Assembly: GCF_000002875.2 (NCBI RefSeq) | Contig: NC_009408.2 | Coordinates: 348,501 to 412,500 of the forward strand | DNA: 64,000 nucleotides | Direction of reading: 5' to 3' | Origin: Leishmania infantum JPCM5 | Lineage: Eukaryota; Euglenozoa; Kinetoplastea; Trypanosomatida; Trypanosomatidae | Shown here: in pieces, positions 9,978 through 19,011 of the stretch | How the letters are laid out: each line of letters begins with the position of its first letter | Position numbering within the stretch: position 1 is the first letter of the stretch | Made by a program: the position numbers and the translations under genes | Notes under the pieces: model-generated | What the model was told of the DNA's origin: nothing | Seen by the model: the letters and a program-made list of their open reading frames with translations, nothing else | Databases searched by the model: none

Positions 9978-11136
9978 CGTGTGACGTTGTGCCGCCGCTC
10001 AGAGGGCAAGGAAGAGGGAGAGAAGAGGTTTCCAAGTTTTATGATGGGGCTGCTGCTGCCGCCCTCCCGGTCATGCGCCATCTCTCGCATTCTCAGACGT
10101 GTAAACATACCATTGCTGCTTCTGGTCACTCAGTCCCTCTTTCTCCTGTTGTTCGAACTGCTGCCACGAAAACGCGATCATATCTGTCACCACACACCCC
10201 TCATTCTCTCCGGTGGGCGCCCTGTCGTGGTCCTCTTTGAGTTCGTCTGTGTGCATGTGTGAGCGCGCGCGCGAGCGCACTTCTCGTCTTTGCCATCGCC
10301 CTGTTGCTCCTCTTCGAGCAGCAGCACATTTTTTGGCACGCAGACGCACACGCTCACACATAAACGCGCGCATGCATGTATGCAAGCGGCGTAGCGTCCT
10401 GTCTCTCTGCCTCTCCCTCAGTGTGAGCATGCGCACTCAGACATACACGCGCACTCGCACGTTCCCCCTCGCCTCTCTCATCTCCCTCCTGTCACCGCCG
10501 TTGGACCTCTGCACAACGGCCCCTGTCGCTGCAAGCACACACCCTTCTTTGAGCACGCGCGCAGGCACAGTAAGACGAGATGAAGCATCGCAAATGATGC
10601 AGCACACACTCCCCTTTCGCCCTGCACCACGGCCGCCACCAAGACACACGCACGCATACACGTGCTGCTGGTCCTCTGCTCCCCCTCCCCCTCCGCCCCC
10701 ACCTCCTCCGCCCTCGCCCAGCATCAGTGATTACGCTCCGTAGGGTTTCATGCCTTGTCTCCTGCGACTTGACTCGGCGCGCGGGCTTCGGCTCACACTT
10801 ACGTCTGCTTTGTGCTCCAGCTCTGTGTGGGTGTGGGTGTGTCGTTCCTGGCAATCACTTCAGCACCACCACTTGTTTGCCAGACAGAAAAGTAATCGAT
10901 GGTCCGCGTAGCAAGCCCCTCGTCTCAACTCACTACCGGGCCGAGTATGGCCTTCCCTATCCACGCCCACGCATATTCGGCCCGCTCCTCTATTCTGCCA
11001 CCTTTCTCCGCCCTCCCCTCCTGCTTGGCGTCGCTGCGTGCTTCGCACGCACACACACACACACACGCATGCACCGCCACTCTCCTTCTCCTTCCCCTCC
11101 CCCACCTTCCAGTCGTCTATCAGTGGCTCGTGCAAC
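9978..11136 (+). other. Intergenic spacer with a long AG-free zone
   Basis: No gene is seen. Pyrimidine-rich blocks lie near 10470-10560 and 10673-10719 (AG at 10720-10721). From 10946 to 11110 there is no AG at all. This zone contains a CA repeat (11046-11066) and a strong pyrimidine tract (11078-11110) ending at AG 11111-11112, the likely acceptor 24 nt before the next ATG. Confidence 0.6.
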
Positions 11137-14082
11137 ATGCCTGGGCCATCCTCGCTCGAACTGTCTGCAGCGCTAGAGCAGCGCATCCTCGCCGCATCGT
11201 CGGTGCTGCGCCTCACCCCCGACGCCTTCCTTATTCGTCTCCTCTCGCAGCACTACAACACCCTCGGCGGCCTCCCACGCGATCTGCTGCGCTACATTCT
11301 CACCTTCCTAGACTACTCGACCATCTCCGCCACTCTCACGCGCGTCTGCCGGCTCTGGCAGGACTGTGTGCTTGAGGATCCGCTGCATTTCTTCTCCCGT
11401 CTGCGTCAGATGCACGGCATCCATCTCCTCGACCCAGTGCACGGCCTCTTCTACTTCCCGAGAGCGCTGAAGCGGGTGGCGATGGATTCCAGGGCGGGTG
11501 CGTCTTCGCCTCCGTCCGTGGCCATCCCGGCTGCGTCATCCTCCAGTACCAGCTCAGGCAGTCATACTACGGCTGCCGCTTCAGGCGCCGGCGGCGCACA
11601 CCAGGGGCTCATTCCAGCCGTGAGCAGCCGCACCAGCGCGGCCAGCAGGGCGATGCAGCAGCAGGACGCGAGCAGCGCCCAAGTGGCTCCAGCCTCCTCC
11701 TTCCTCACGGTCGACATCCGCACGCAGAACACCAAGTCACTTCCTTGGGGTCACGTGCGCGAGGCGGTGCAGTGGGCCATTGCGGGAGAGCGGATGGTCT
11801 ATGGCGAGGTTCGCTCGCCTGGCCTGCAGCAGTCGGAAGACCCGGTGTGGTCGCAGGCGGCTGTTGTCGCCTATGACCGTCGCATCTACATGTTTGGCGG
11901 GGAGACGTACGAAGGCGTCGTTCTCGACCGCGCGTACGAGTATGACCCCATGACGAGGCACTGGGGGGTTTTGCCTGCTCTCAGCGAGAAGCGGGCGGCC
12001 GCGAGTGCCGTGGCGTACGCTGGCCACATCTTCGTGTTTGGCGGCTACAACACTGAGGGAGGTGTGCTGGACACGTACGAGGTCCTGGAGGTGAAGACGC
12101 GCACGTGGGCCTCGCAGACACGCCCGCCACAGTGCTTCTTCAAGCGGCAACAACAGCAGAAGCAGCGGCGGCAGCAGACGCACACGCAAGCAGATGCCGC
12201 GGCGGCCCCAGAGACGGTGCATCGACATGATTATGTCTCGCATAACGACAGCAATGGTCATGCCCGAAGAACTGCCTGGTTCTCCGGTGCGGCATGGCCG
12301 TTTTCGGCAGCGCCACCGCCAGAGTGGACGGGTTCCGGTGGTCGATCGGCGGTGTTGAGTCAGTACCGGATGCCGAAGAAGGTGTGCGGCACCGCTGTCA
12401 CCGTACACGGAGACGTCTTTCTATTCGCCGGAGGCCACCAGAGCTGCATCGCACCGGAGCAGACAGCCGTGAGCTACTCGGCGGTGAACAGCACGGTGAA
12501 CACCCCGCAGCGCCTGCCGCGCGCTGCGTCGATCAGCGTTGGCGGCCAACCGACGGCTGAGTCGTTTGTATGGATCTTCTGTCCCCGGACGGGCCGATGG
12601 TGGACTCACGGCCCGCGCTTGCCCTCGCCGCGCGCGTTCGGCGCCGTGGCAGTGCTCGAGCTGCCCGTACTCGGCCCATGCCTGTGCTACTTCGGCGGCT
12701 GCGCCAAGGCCGATACGCCCGAGACCGCGATGTTCTACATTCCTCTCTGCGCCGCGGCGGAGACGCGGGCGCTCGCCGACGCTGATTCGAAAGACTGCGC
12801 CGACGATGCCGCCAGCAGATCACCCGATGCCCCCTCTCCTCCGAAAGCGGCCGTCGCCAAGGCGGCAAGGAAGAGGCAGGACGTCACGGGTGGAGAGGGC
12901 TCTGACGCAGCACAGTCGCCCGGAGCCACTGCGGCGACGACGGTTACCGGAAGGCGTCTGCGACGAACCGCTGCTACGCTAACGGGGGAGGAAGACGCGG
13001 CTGGCGCTGAGTCGCGGCGAGAGGCAGCGGGGGCGCAGGGTGCGGTGCGCAAAGGCTACCGAGGTGCCCGAGCAGCGCCGGTCGCTGCCGTGGGCAGCGA
13101 TGGCGTTGCCCACACTGACCCATCTGATGCAGAGCGCGGCGCAACAGGAGCGCCCTTCAAAGCCGCCACCGGCGAAAGCGAAGGCAGCGGCAGTTGCGGC
13201 CGTCGCACTGCGCATGAGCGGCTGCAGGTCACGCCGACGACGCGCGTTCCATCCAGGTACCTCCACCACAGCGGAGTGGAGTGCGTGCGCAACGTCAGTA
13301 GACGGGTGGCCAACGCAGACGCCGGCAGTGCCTTTGGAAGCGGCGGCGACGATGGCGGCGCCGTCTTGCCCGGCGCAGAGGCGGACACGACAATGATATG
13401 GCGGTGTTTCCGCAACCCGAAAAAGTTGCCGTGGCAGCGGTACGTGCGCATCCCCATCGGCGGCGCCTTTACCTCCGTCGTCGTCCTCGGCGCCCAGCAC
13501 TCCCGCTCACTGGTGCTAACTGGCTTCTACCCTGCACCGAGCATTGGTTACTGTAAGGTGAATCACCTTCTCCCTCACGATGCCTTTCTTCCGCTGCTGG
13601 GTGCACTCTCGTCGCCGCTGAGCGCACGGGCAGACACGGAGCGGCTTCCGCCAATCGGCCAAGATGTGACGGTCGCTCATGCGCGGGGAAACACCCCACT
13701 ACCACCGACGTCTTCGCCGCCGTCCAATGCGGCTGGCTCGCCACCGGACGCCGTCAGGGCAGCAGCGGCCGCTTCTTCTTTCCCTACGCTGCAGTTGAAC
13801 CCCAGCCTGCATGACGAGGCCGCCGTGGCTGTTAATCGCTGGCACCAAGAGCAAGAGTGGAACCACCATCAGCGGCAAGAGATACGGGAGATCGTGCGCT
13901 CTGCCGCGCACGCCGCCACGATGCGGCACCCACGCAATCCACAGACTGCCGGCGAGGAGCACAAATGGAGTCTCGCGCCAGTGCCGGAGGTGCGGGTCGC
14001 TAGCCTCAACGGAACCTCGCTCCTGCGCGTCTCGTGGAAGGTGCAGACGCTCAATGCGAAGGTGATTGTCGGCATTGAATAG
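11137..14082 (+). CDS. F-box and Kelch-repeat protein
   Basis: 981 residues from the ATG 24 nt after a strong splice acceptor. An F-box-like segment lies at about 45-87 (GGLPRDLLRYILTFLDY, then VCRLWQ). Kelch-type blades follow: about 237-290 (VVAYDRRIYMFGGE), 290-340 (GHIFVFGGYNTEGG), 409-440 (VHGDVFLFAGG) and 470-540 (an FGAVAV segment then LCYFGG). Hydrophilic low-complexity linkers separate them, and a long disordered insert at about 550-740 precedes a C-terminal region with TSVVVLGAQHSRSLVLTGF. F-box proteins usually act as substrate adaptors of SCF ubiquitin ligases, with Kelch blades binding the substrate. That role is inferred here. Later blades are degenerate, so the propeller count is uncertain. 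Confidence 0.82.
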   Translation: MPGPSSLELSAALEQRILAASSVLRLTPDAFLIRLLSQHYNTLGGLPRDLLRYILTFLDYSTISATLTRVCRLWQDCVLEDPLHFFSRLRQMHGIHLLDPVHGLFYFPRALKRVAMDSRAGASSPPSVAIPAASSSSTSSGSHTTAAASGAGGAHQGLIPAVSSRTSAASRAMQQQDASSAQVAPASSFLTVDIRTQNTKSLPWGHVREAVQWAIAGERMVYGEVRSPGLQQSEDPVWSQAAVVAYDRRIYMFGGETYEGVVLDRAYEYDPMTRHWGVLPALSEKRAAASAVAYAGHIFVFGGYNTEGGVLDTYEVLEVKTRTWASQTRPPQCFFKRQQQQKQRRQQTHTQADAAAAPETVHRHDYVSHNDSNGHARRTAWFSGAAWPFSAAPPPEWTGSGGRSAVLSQYRMPKKVCGTAVTVHGDVFLFAGGHQSCIAPEQTAVSYSAVNSTVNTPQRLPRAASISVGGQPTAESFVWIFCPRTGRWWTHGPRLPSPRAFGAVAVLELPVLGPCLCYFGGCAKADTPETAMFYIPLCAAAETRALADADSKDCADDAASRSPDAPSPPKAAVAKAARKRQDVTGGEGSDAAQSPGATAATTVTGRRLRRTAATLTGEEDAAGAESRREAAGAQGAVRKGYRGARAAPVAAVGSDGVAHTDPSDAERGATGAPFKAATGESEGSGSCGRRTAHERLQVTPTTRVPSRYLHHSGVECVRNVSRRVANADAGSAFGSGGDDGGAVLPGAEADTTMIWRCFRNPKKLPWQRYVRIPIGGAFTSVVVLGAQHSRSLVLTGFYPAPSIGYCKVNHLLPHDAFLPLLGALSSPLSARADTERLPPIGQDVTVAHARGNTPLPPTSSPPSNAAGSPPDAVRAAAAASSFPTLQLNPSLHDEAAVAVNRWHQEQEWNHHQRQEIREIVRSAAHAATMRHPRNPQTAGEEHKWSLAPVPEVRVASLNGTSLLRVSWKVQTLNAKVIVGIE

Positions 14083-14694
14083 AAGGCCGATGGGCAAGAA
14101 GGAAGAGACGCGGGAGGACAGCGACGAAGGAACAAGGGGGCGGGGGTGGCCCAAGCCTCACTTATGGACTCTGTGTCGCGTTGCTCTGCACGTGTATGTG
14201 CGTGCGTGCGTGGGGGTGCGTCCCTTTATGTGTATATTGTCTTCGCTTGCAGTGACAAAATCATGCCTGCCATGCACCTCTGTGTGCGCGTGCGTGTGTG
14301 GAGGAGGGAAGCGTCGGGGGAAGGGGCAGCGAGTCTCGTCTCTGCCCCTCCCTCCTCTCCGACTTAACCGCTATCACGACCGCGCCCGTGGCCATCATGA
14401 CCGCTGATACTTCGGACTCCCTTCCCGTTCTCTCTCTTACCCCTTCCACTGTTTCGCATACCTCTCGTCTCTTCGCTTCGGGGGGCGTGGTTGCATCCGT
14501 CATCCAGCCACCGTGCACAACAGCCGTACACACACACGCACTCAACAATCTAAGCGAAGCATCACACCCATCACCGCTCCTCCACCACCACAACCACACC
14601 CGCAAGATCGTTTCGGGTTCGTTGCACATCTGCCTACAATTTATTGGCCGCCCCATCAGTGCCACCTTGATCTTTTTTTCTCGCTCTTCAGCTC
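14083..14694 (+). other. Intergenic spacer ending in a strong splice acceptor
   Basis: No gene is seen. A TG-rich stretch lies at about 14281-14301 and a short CA run at 14528-14540. A textbook pyrimidine tract (14671-14689) ends at AG 14690-14691, only 3 nt before the LC1 start codon. Confidence 0.6.
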
Positions 14695-15327
14695 ATGTCG
14701 TCGTCGACGAGCATCAAGGAGGCCATTGCGCGCTTCGAAGAGAACGAGTATCGCCGGCGGCTCGCCGGGGTGCCGGAGGCGATGCAGGAGAGCGTACCGC
14801 GAGTCGTAGCGGCGCAGGAGCCGAAGGTGCTACTGATTGGCATGCTGCCCCCCATTACCAAGATGGACAAGGAGATCTCGACGCTGAAGGAGTGCGTGCA
14901 TCTCGGATTGAGCACGAACGCCATCGAGAAGATCGGTCCTGGCTTGAAGGACCTCAAGAACCTGAAGGTGCTGTCGCTGGGCCGCAACAACATCCGCAAG
15001 CTCGAGCAGCTCGACCTGCCGAAGCTAGAACAGCTCTGGGCCTCGTACAACAAGATCGACAAGCTGACCGGACTAGACAAGCTGAAAGGCCTTCGGGTGC
15101 TGTACATGAGCAACAACCTAATCAACAGCTGGACGGAGATCGACCGCCTAGCGAACCAGTGCCCCGAGCTCGTCGACGTCCTTTTCCTCAACAACCCCCT
15201 CTGCAGCAGCGCCTCAAGCAATCAGGAGTACCGCTATATGATGCTGCAGCGCCTGCCAAAACTGACACGGCTGGATGGCGTGCCGGTAGACCCGGAGGAG
15301 AAAGAGGAGGCGGACCGCCGTCGCTAA
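14695..15327 (+). CDS. LC1: Axonemal outer-arm dynein light chain 1 (leucine-rich repeat)
   Basis: 210 residues. Leucine-rich repeats run from about 65 to 170 (HLGLSTNAIEKI, VLSLGRNNIRKLE, QLWASYNKIDKL, VLYMSNNLINSW, VLFLNNPL). A capping segment follows (RLPKLTRLDGVPVD, 186-199). The N-terminus (SIKEAIARFEE) and the MLPPITKMDKEISTLKEC segment match LC1/DNAL1 of ciliated eukaryotes, where the protein binds the motor domain of outer-arm dynein heavy chain gamma and tunes flagellar beating. Length is close to the family norm, with a short insert at about 22-42. The start agrees with the family N-terminus even though the nearest predicted acceptor is only 3 nt upstream. Confidence 0.93.
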   Translation: MSSSTSIKEAIARFEENEYRRRLAGVPEAMQESVPRVVAAQEPKVLLIGMLPPITKMDKEISTLKECVHLGLSTNAIEKIGPGLKDLKNLKVLSLGRNNIRKLEQLDLPKLEQLWASYNKIDKLTGLDKLKGLRVLYMSNNLINSWTEIDRLANQCPELVDVLFLNNPLCSSASSNQEYRYMMLQRLPKLTRLDGVPVDPEEKEEADRRR

Positions 15328-16254
15328 CAGGTGCGCCGCAGATGCTCCTGTCTGTGTGTGTGTGTGTGTGTGTGTGTTTGTGTGTTGTCGCCTCCTCTGT
15401 TCGCTCGTCCACTTGCACTGTCGATGTATGATAGCCGAAGAGAGAGGAGGAGGGGACGGAATCCACGCGCACAGGAGCGATGATCCCGGGATTAGACAAC
15501 GATCGAAGGGTGTGGTGATGTAGTGTGATGGGGTAAGGTTGGACGGTGGCGTTGGTTCATTGGGAGGCCCTTCTCTCGCGGGTGTATGTGAATGTAGATT
15601 GAGCCGCGCGAATCGCCACAGAAGCCCCCCTTCAGGTCAGCCCACCAGTGCAGAAGCCACAGAAGTGCCACGACAGCCTCCCCCCTTCTCTCCCGCACTA
15701 CCCTTCCACTAGCCTACCTCAGCCACCATCCCCTCCTCTCAAGTCATGTACAGTCCTTCTGTGCTAGCATAGAGCGCCTCGCCGCGTCAGGCGCGTAAGA
15801 ATCACAAGGAATGCAAGCATGAAGAAGTGGGCAGCCCCCCCCCTCTTGTTCTCATCCCACAACTGTTTGCCCGTCTCGTACCTGCATTATCGCTCCCTCC
15901 TCCCTCATAGAGAGCACACCGTTGTATATTCGTGTGGCTGGGCGTCCATTGGGAATCCTGAAGGTGCCGCTGATCACCCTCCCTCCAGCCACTCACCCAC
16001 TCCACAGCCACTGCAGGGACACTGATCGGTGGGGGAGGGCGAAGGAAGAAGGGGGTCGTTCCCATCCATGAACTGATGCATCACACTCGTCAAACAACAT
16101 CGCCTTCGCTCACTCTACCCCCTCTCTGCACTATGAGCGCACATACGCAGGTGCGTTGATATCGAACGTGGGGAGAGATACCGTCTGAGCAACCAACAAC
16201 AACGGGGTCTCCATCCCTTGCTTCCGTCCTTTTGTCCCGCCTCTCACTCACACG
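15328..16254 (+). other. Intergenic spacer
   Basis: No gene is seen. A TG repeat (15353-15385) starts about 25 nt after the LC1 stop. Pyrimidine-rich tracts lie at 15655-15720, 15885-15905 and 16100-16132. The last strong tract (16206-16250) runs directly into the next ATG with no AG between, so the acceptor is more likely near 16136-16150. Confidence 0.55.
15353..15385 (+). repeat. TG dinucleotide microsatellite
   Basis: A nearly uninterrupted TG repeat on the sense strand lies directly after the LC1 stop codon, so it would sit in the 3' UTR as (UG)n. Confidence 0.9.
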
Positions 16255-19011
16255 ATGGCCGCCGTGCACCCCTCCGCAGATCTCTCCTGCGACGTCGCAA
16301 TACATCTCTCCGACACGGAGTTTACCTCTCGCATTGACTACGCTGACGCCTACGTCCTCCCAGCCACCTCCACCACAGCAGGTGCTTCTGCTGATGCGGC
16401 GCCGCTGCCGACGGCGACGCTCGTCTCGCCGTGGCTACTTGTCTCGCCGTCGGTCTGTGACGCAGACCCGTCGCCCTCTCCGTCCATAGCAGTAACAGCA
16501 GCAGGCACCGCTCGCAGCCCTGCAGTGGAGACGGTGCCCCTCGCTTGGCGGTGTCCGTCTTGTGGCACACTTGAAGTGGAGCAGCTGTACTGGCGGCGAC
16601 CGCAGCGATCCAAAGAACGAGCCACAGATGAAGCCTCTACCACTGCTGCTGTCCGCGCTGCGCTGGCGCGCAGCATGCGACTGAAGGCGCCTTCACCAGC
16701 CCTGCAGGCGAAGCTGGAGCGGCACCGATGGCGCAGAGAGCGACGAGAGGAGATGCGTTGGCGGCCGCTGCACATCAACGCGCGCTGTCGCAGCTGTTTC
16801 CTGTGTCCCCGCTGCGGCGGCCATGGTAGCTTGCCATTCTCCGAAGCAGCGCAAGTCATTGATACGAGCACGACCAAATGTACAGCGGCGTCGTCGTTGC
16901 TGTTTACCACCACCGCTAGCGTGCTCAGTAGCACGCAGTCTGTGAGCTCGCTCGACATACGACTCACCTCCGACGTGCAGTACTACGCCGTGTGTATGTG
17001 CTGTCAGTGGCACAGCTACCGAGCCTTTCCCACGATGGAGCAGCTCCTCGGGTATTTGGATGCGGTAATGGGGGACGAGAAGGCGGAGACGCTGCGAGAG
17101 CGTCGGGTGGCGCAGCGAAACTTCAATACCGCTCTTCGCGCCGGCCTCATGGGGCTCCTGGGCGTCTATCCCGACCTGGAGAATCAGATACGTTTGCAAC
17201 ACCAGCAGAAGCAGCAGGCAACCGTCTCGCAGGCCGCGTGGGACAAATTTCGAAACCTGCGCAGTGCGCACATCTACGACCGCAGCGCCGGCCCTCCATC
17301 GCACTCATCATCGCAGCAGCAGCAACTCAGCGGCAAGATGATGCAAGATGCCATTATGCACCTCCACCCTGCGCTCGCTCTGGAGCAGCTACGACACCAA
17401 GAGCAGCAGCGCCAGGAGGCTGCACGCGCAGCGTCGCTCCTCCAAGGTATGAGCCAAGCTGCACCGCAGGCGATGCGGGTCGTCGACTTGGCTCGCGAAG
17501 CCGCAGCTAAGCTGCAGGTATCGCAGGAGGGAGAGGAAAAAGACAGGACACCACTCAGTGAATGGCCACCCGCACATCGCTCGACCTCATCTGCCTCGGT
17601 CACCGCCGGCAGCGCCAAAAACGATGTTGAAGTCAGCTTGATCGCGCGTACTCAGCAGTGGTTCCTGGGGCTGCCGCTTGAAGCCGTGGACACTCGGCAG
17701 CAAAGCATACAGACGTGGATGCAACGCTATCAGCCAGCGGCGGTCGTGGCGCAAGAACGCAAAGCAGCGGCGGCAGCAGGAGCAGCACCCGTGGCCAGCA
17801 CCTCCGCTCTCATGCACACGCCAACGTCCGCCTATCTGCACTCCGTACTGCTTCGTGAGCAAGACCGACCGCTTGGCCTACCGGCATACTACATCCCCAG
17901 GGTCCGCAAGGAGCTCCTCACTGCGCTTGTGTGGCGGCTGCCGCCGGCATTCGCTGCCAGGAAACCATCGGCAGCAGAGCAGTCGCTTCCGTGCACACGT
18001 CTTGTTCTCCTCGACCGGCATTCGTTGTCGGACGAGGAAGTGCGGCAGGTGTGCCAGCACTGGGTCGACGAGCGCGCGGCGCAGGTAGAGCGGCACGAGC
18101 GGAAGCGCCGCAGCGAGCTGGAGCAGCAGAACGGCGCAGGTAGCACCATCACCACCACTGCCGGGAAGCAATGCAATAACGGCGACGGCGGCTTCGACTC
18201 CGACGGAGGAGACGAGGAGGATGACGATGATGGCGAGGGCATCGAAGGCCCCAAAGGCGGCGCCTCGCAAGACTCGATGCGCCCGGCAACGGCCCAGCAC
18301 CCACCACCCCAGCAGAGAATCACGAAAAGTGTGTCGTCGAAACTACCAATGCCGTTGTTCCTGGACGGTACCGACTTTTCCGCGCTGTCGTGCCTGCCCT
18401 TCCTCGAGTACCTGCGAAGTGGTGGCGGTAGCGGCGGCAACGCACACCTGTGCGAGTGGCAGTTCCGCTTGATGAGCTTGCACATGATGCATGACGTGTA
18501 CCTGAAAAGGCTTGAGGTGGTGCGGACTGTGATAGCGCCATCGTGCGCCGTTGACGCTCCACATGCACGTCCTTCACCCTTCCTTTTATCTGCTAGTGCC
18601 GCCTGTGTGACGGTGCAGCTTTCATCGTCGTCAGTGCCTGCTGTGGAGCTCCCAGTCGTGCTGACTCCTCGGTGCTCCCCGGAGGAACGTGCTGCAGCCC
18701 TCGCGGCAGTCCTGCAGGGTCGCGATGGCTCCCATGTTGGAGATGCGGGCCCCTCGCCACCGCTTAGCATCCCCTCGATGCTCGCCATGGGCATCACCAC
18801 TCCACCGATCCGCCTGCCAGAGCTGCACATCACTCTGCGCGACACATCCGCGACGCAGGCTGGTGAGCCTTCATCATCGTCCATGCGGACTCCTCTCCGT
18901 TGCGTGGAACTGCTGGTGGAGGTGCTGACGGCACTTTCGGATGTCGAGAACGCGCATCCTCAGTACCACGCGGTGCGCTATGGACTCGTTGTGACACTCA
19001 ACTCGTGCTGA
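16255..19011 (+). CDS. Cys-motif protein, probable dynactin p62 (DCTN4)-like subunit
   Basis: 918 residues. Paired cysteines occur at C100/C103 (WRCPSCG), C178/C181/C184/C187 (CRSCFLCPRC) and C247/C250 (YYAVCMCCQW). The order of CxxC pairs, ending in a YY-x-C-x2-C-x-W segment, matches the N-terminal metal-binding region of dynactin p62/DCTN4, which sits at the pointed end of the dynactin filament. A Gln-rich, probably coiled segment spans about 320-400. Acidic low complexity lies near 640-665. The C-terminal third holds beta-rich segments compatible with p62. If correct it would act with cytoplasmic or intraflagellar dynein; the assignment rests on the Cys pattern and is moderate. The start is uncertain: the strongest pyrimidine tract is followed by its first AG at 16278-16279, inside the frame, and the next in-frame Met is residue 141. 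Confidence 0.6.
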   Translation: MAAVHPSADLSCDVAIHLSDTEFTSRIDYADAYVLPATSTTAGASADAAPLPTATLVSPWLLVSPSVCDADPSPSPSIAVTAAGTARSPAVETVPLAWRCPSCGTLEVEQLYWRRPQRSKERATDEASTTAAVRAALARSMRLKAPSPALQAKLERHRWRRERREEMRWRPLHINARCRSCFLCPRCGGHGSLPFSEAAQVIDTSTTKCTAASSLLFTTTASVLSSTQSVSSLDIRLTSDVQYYAVCMCCQWHSYRAFPTMEQLLGYLDAVMGDEKAETLRERRVAQRNFNTALRAGLMGLLGVYPDLENQIRLQHQQKQQATVSQAAWDKFRNLRSAHIYDRSAGPPSHSSSQQQQLSGKMMQDAIMHLHPALALEQLRHQEQQRQEAARAASLLQGMSQAAPQAMRVVDLAREAAAKLQVSQEGEEKDRTPLSEWPPAHRSTSSASVTAGSAKNDVEVSLIARTQQWFLGLPLEAVDTRQQSIQTWMQRYQPAAVVAQERKAAAAAGAAPVASTSALMHTPTSAYLHSVLLREQDRPLGLPAYYIPRVRKELLTALVWRLPPAFAARKPSAAEQSLPCTRLVLLDRHSLSDEEVRQVCQHWVDERAAQVERHERKRRSELEQQNGAGSTITTTAGKQCNNGDGGFDSDGGDEEDDDDGEGIEGPKGGASQDSMRPATAQHPPPQQRITKSVSSKLPMPLFLDGTDFSALSCLPFLEYLRSGGGSGGNAHLCEWQFRLMSLHMMHDVYLKRLEVVRTVIAPSCAVDAPHARPSPFLLSASAACVTVQLSSSSVPAVELPVVLTPRCSPEERAAALAAVLQGRDGSHVGDAGPSPPLSIPSMLAMGITTPPIRLPELHITLRDTSATQAGEPSSSSMRTPLRCVELLVEVLTALSDVENAHPQYHAVRYGLVVTLNSC

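Noticed and set aside
14298..15431. 377-codon + strand frame overlapping LC1
   Set aside because: LC1 in the other frame is a clear family match; this frame is its shadow joined to pyrimidine-rich spacer.
17889..18884. 331-codon antisense frame in the dynactin-like gene
   Set aside because: A composition shadow of a GC-rich gene with no recognisable domain.
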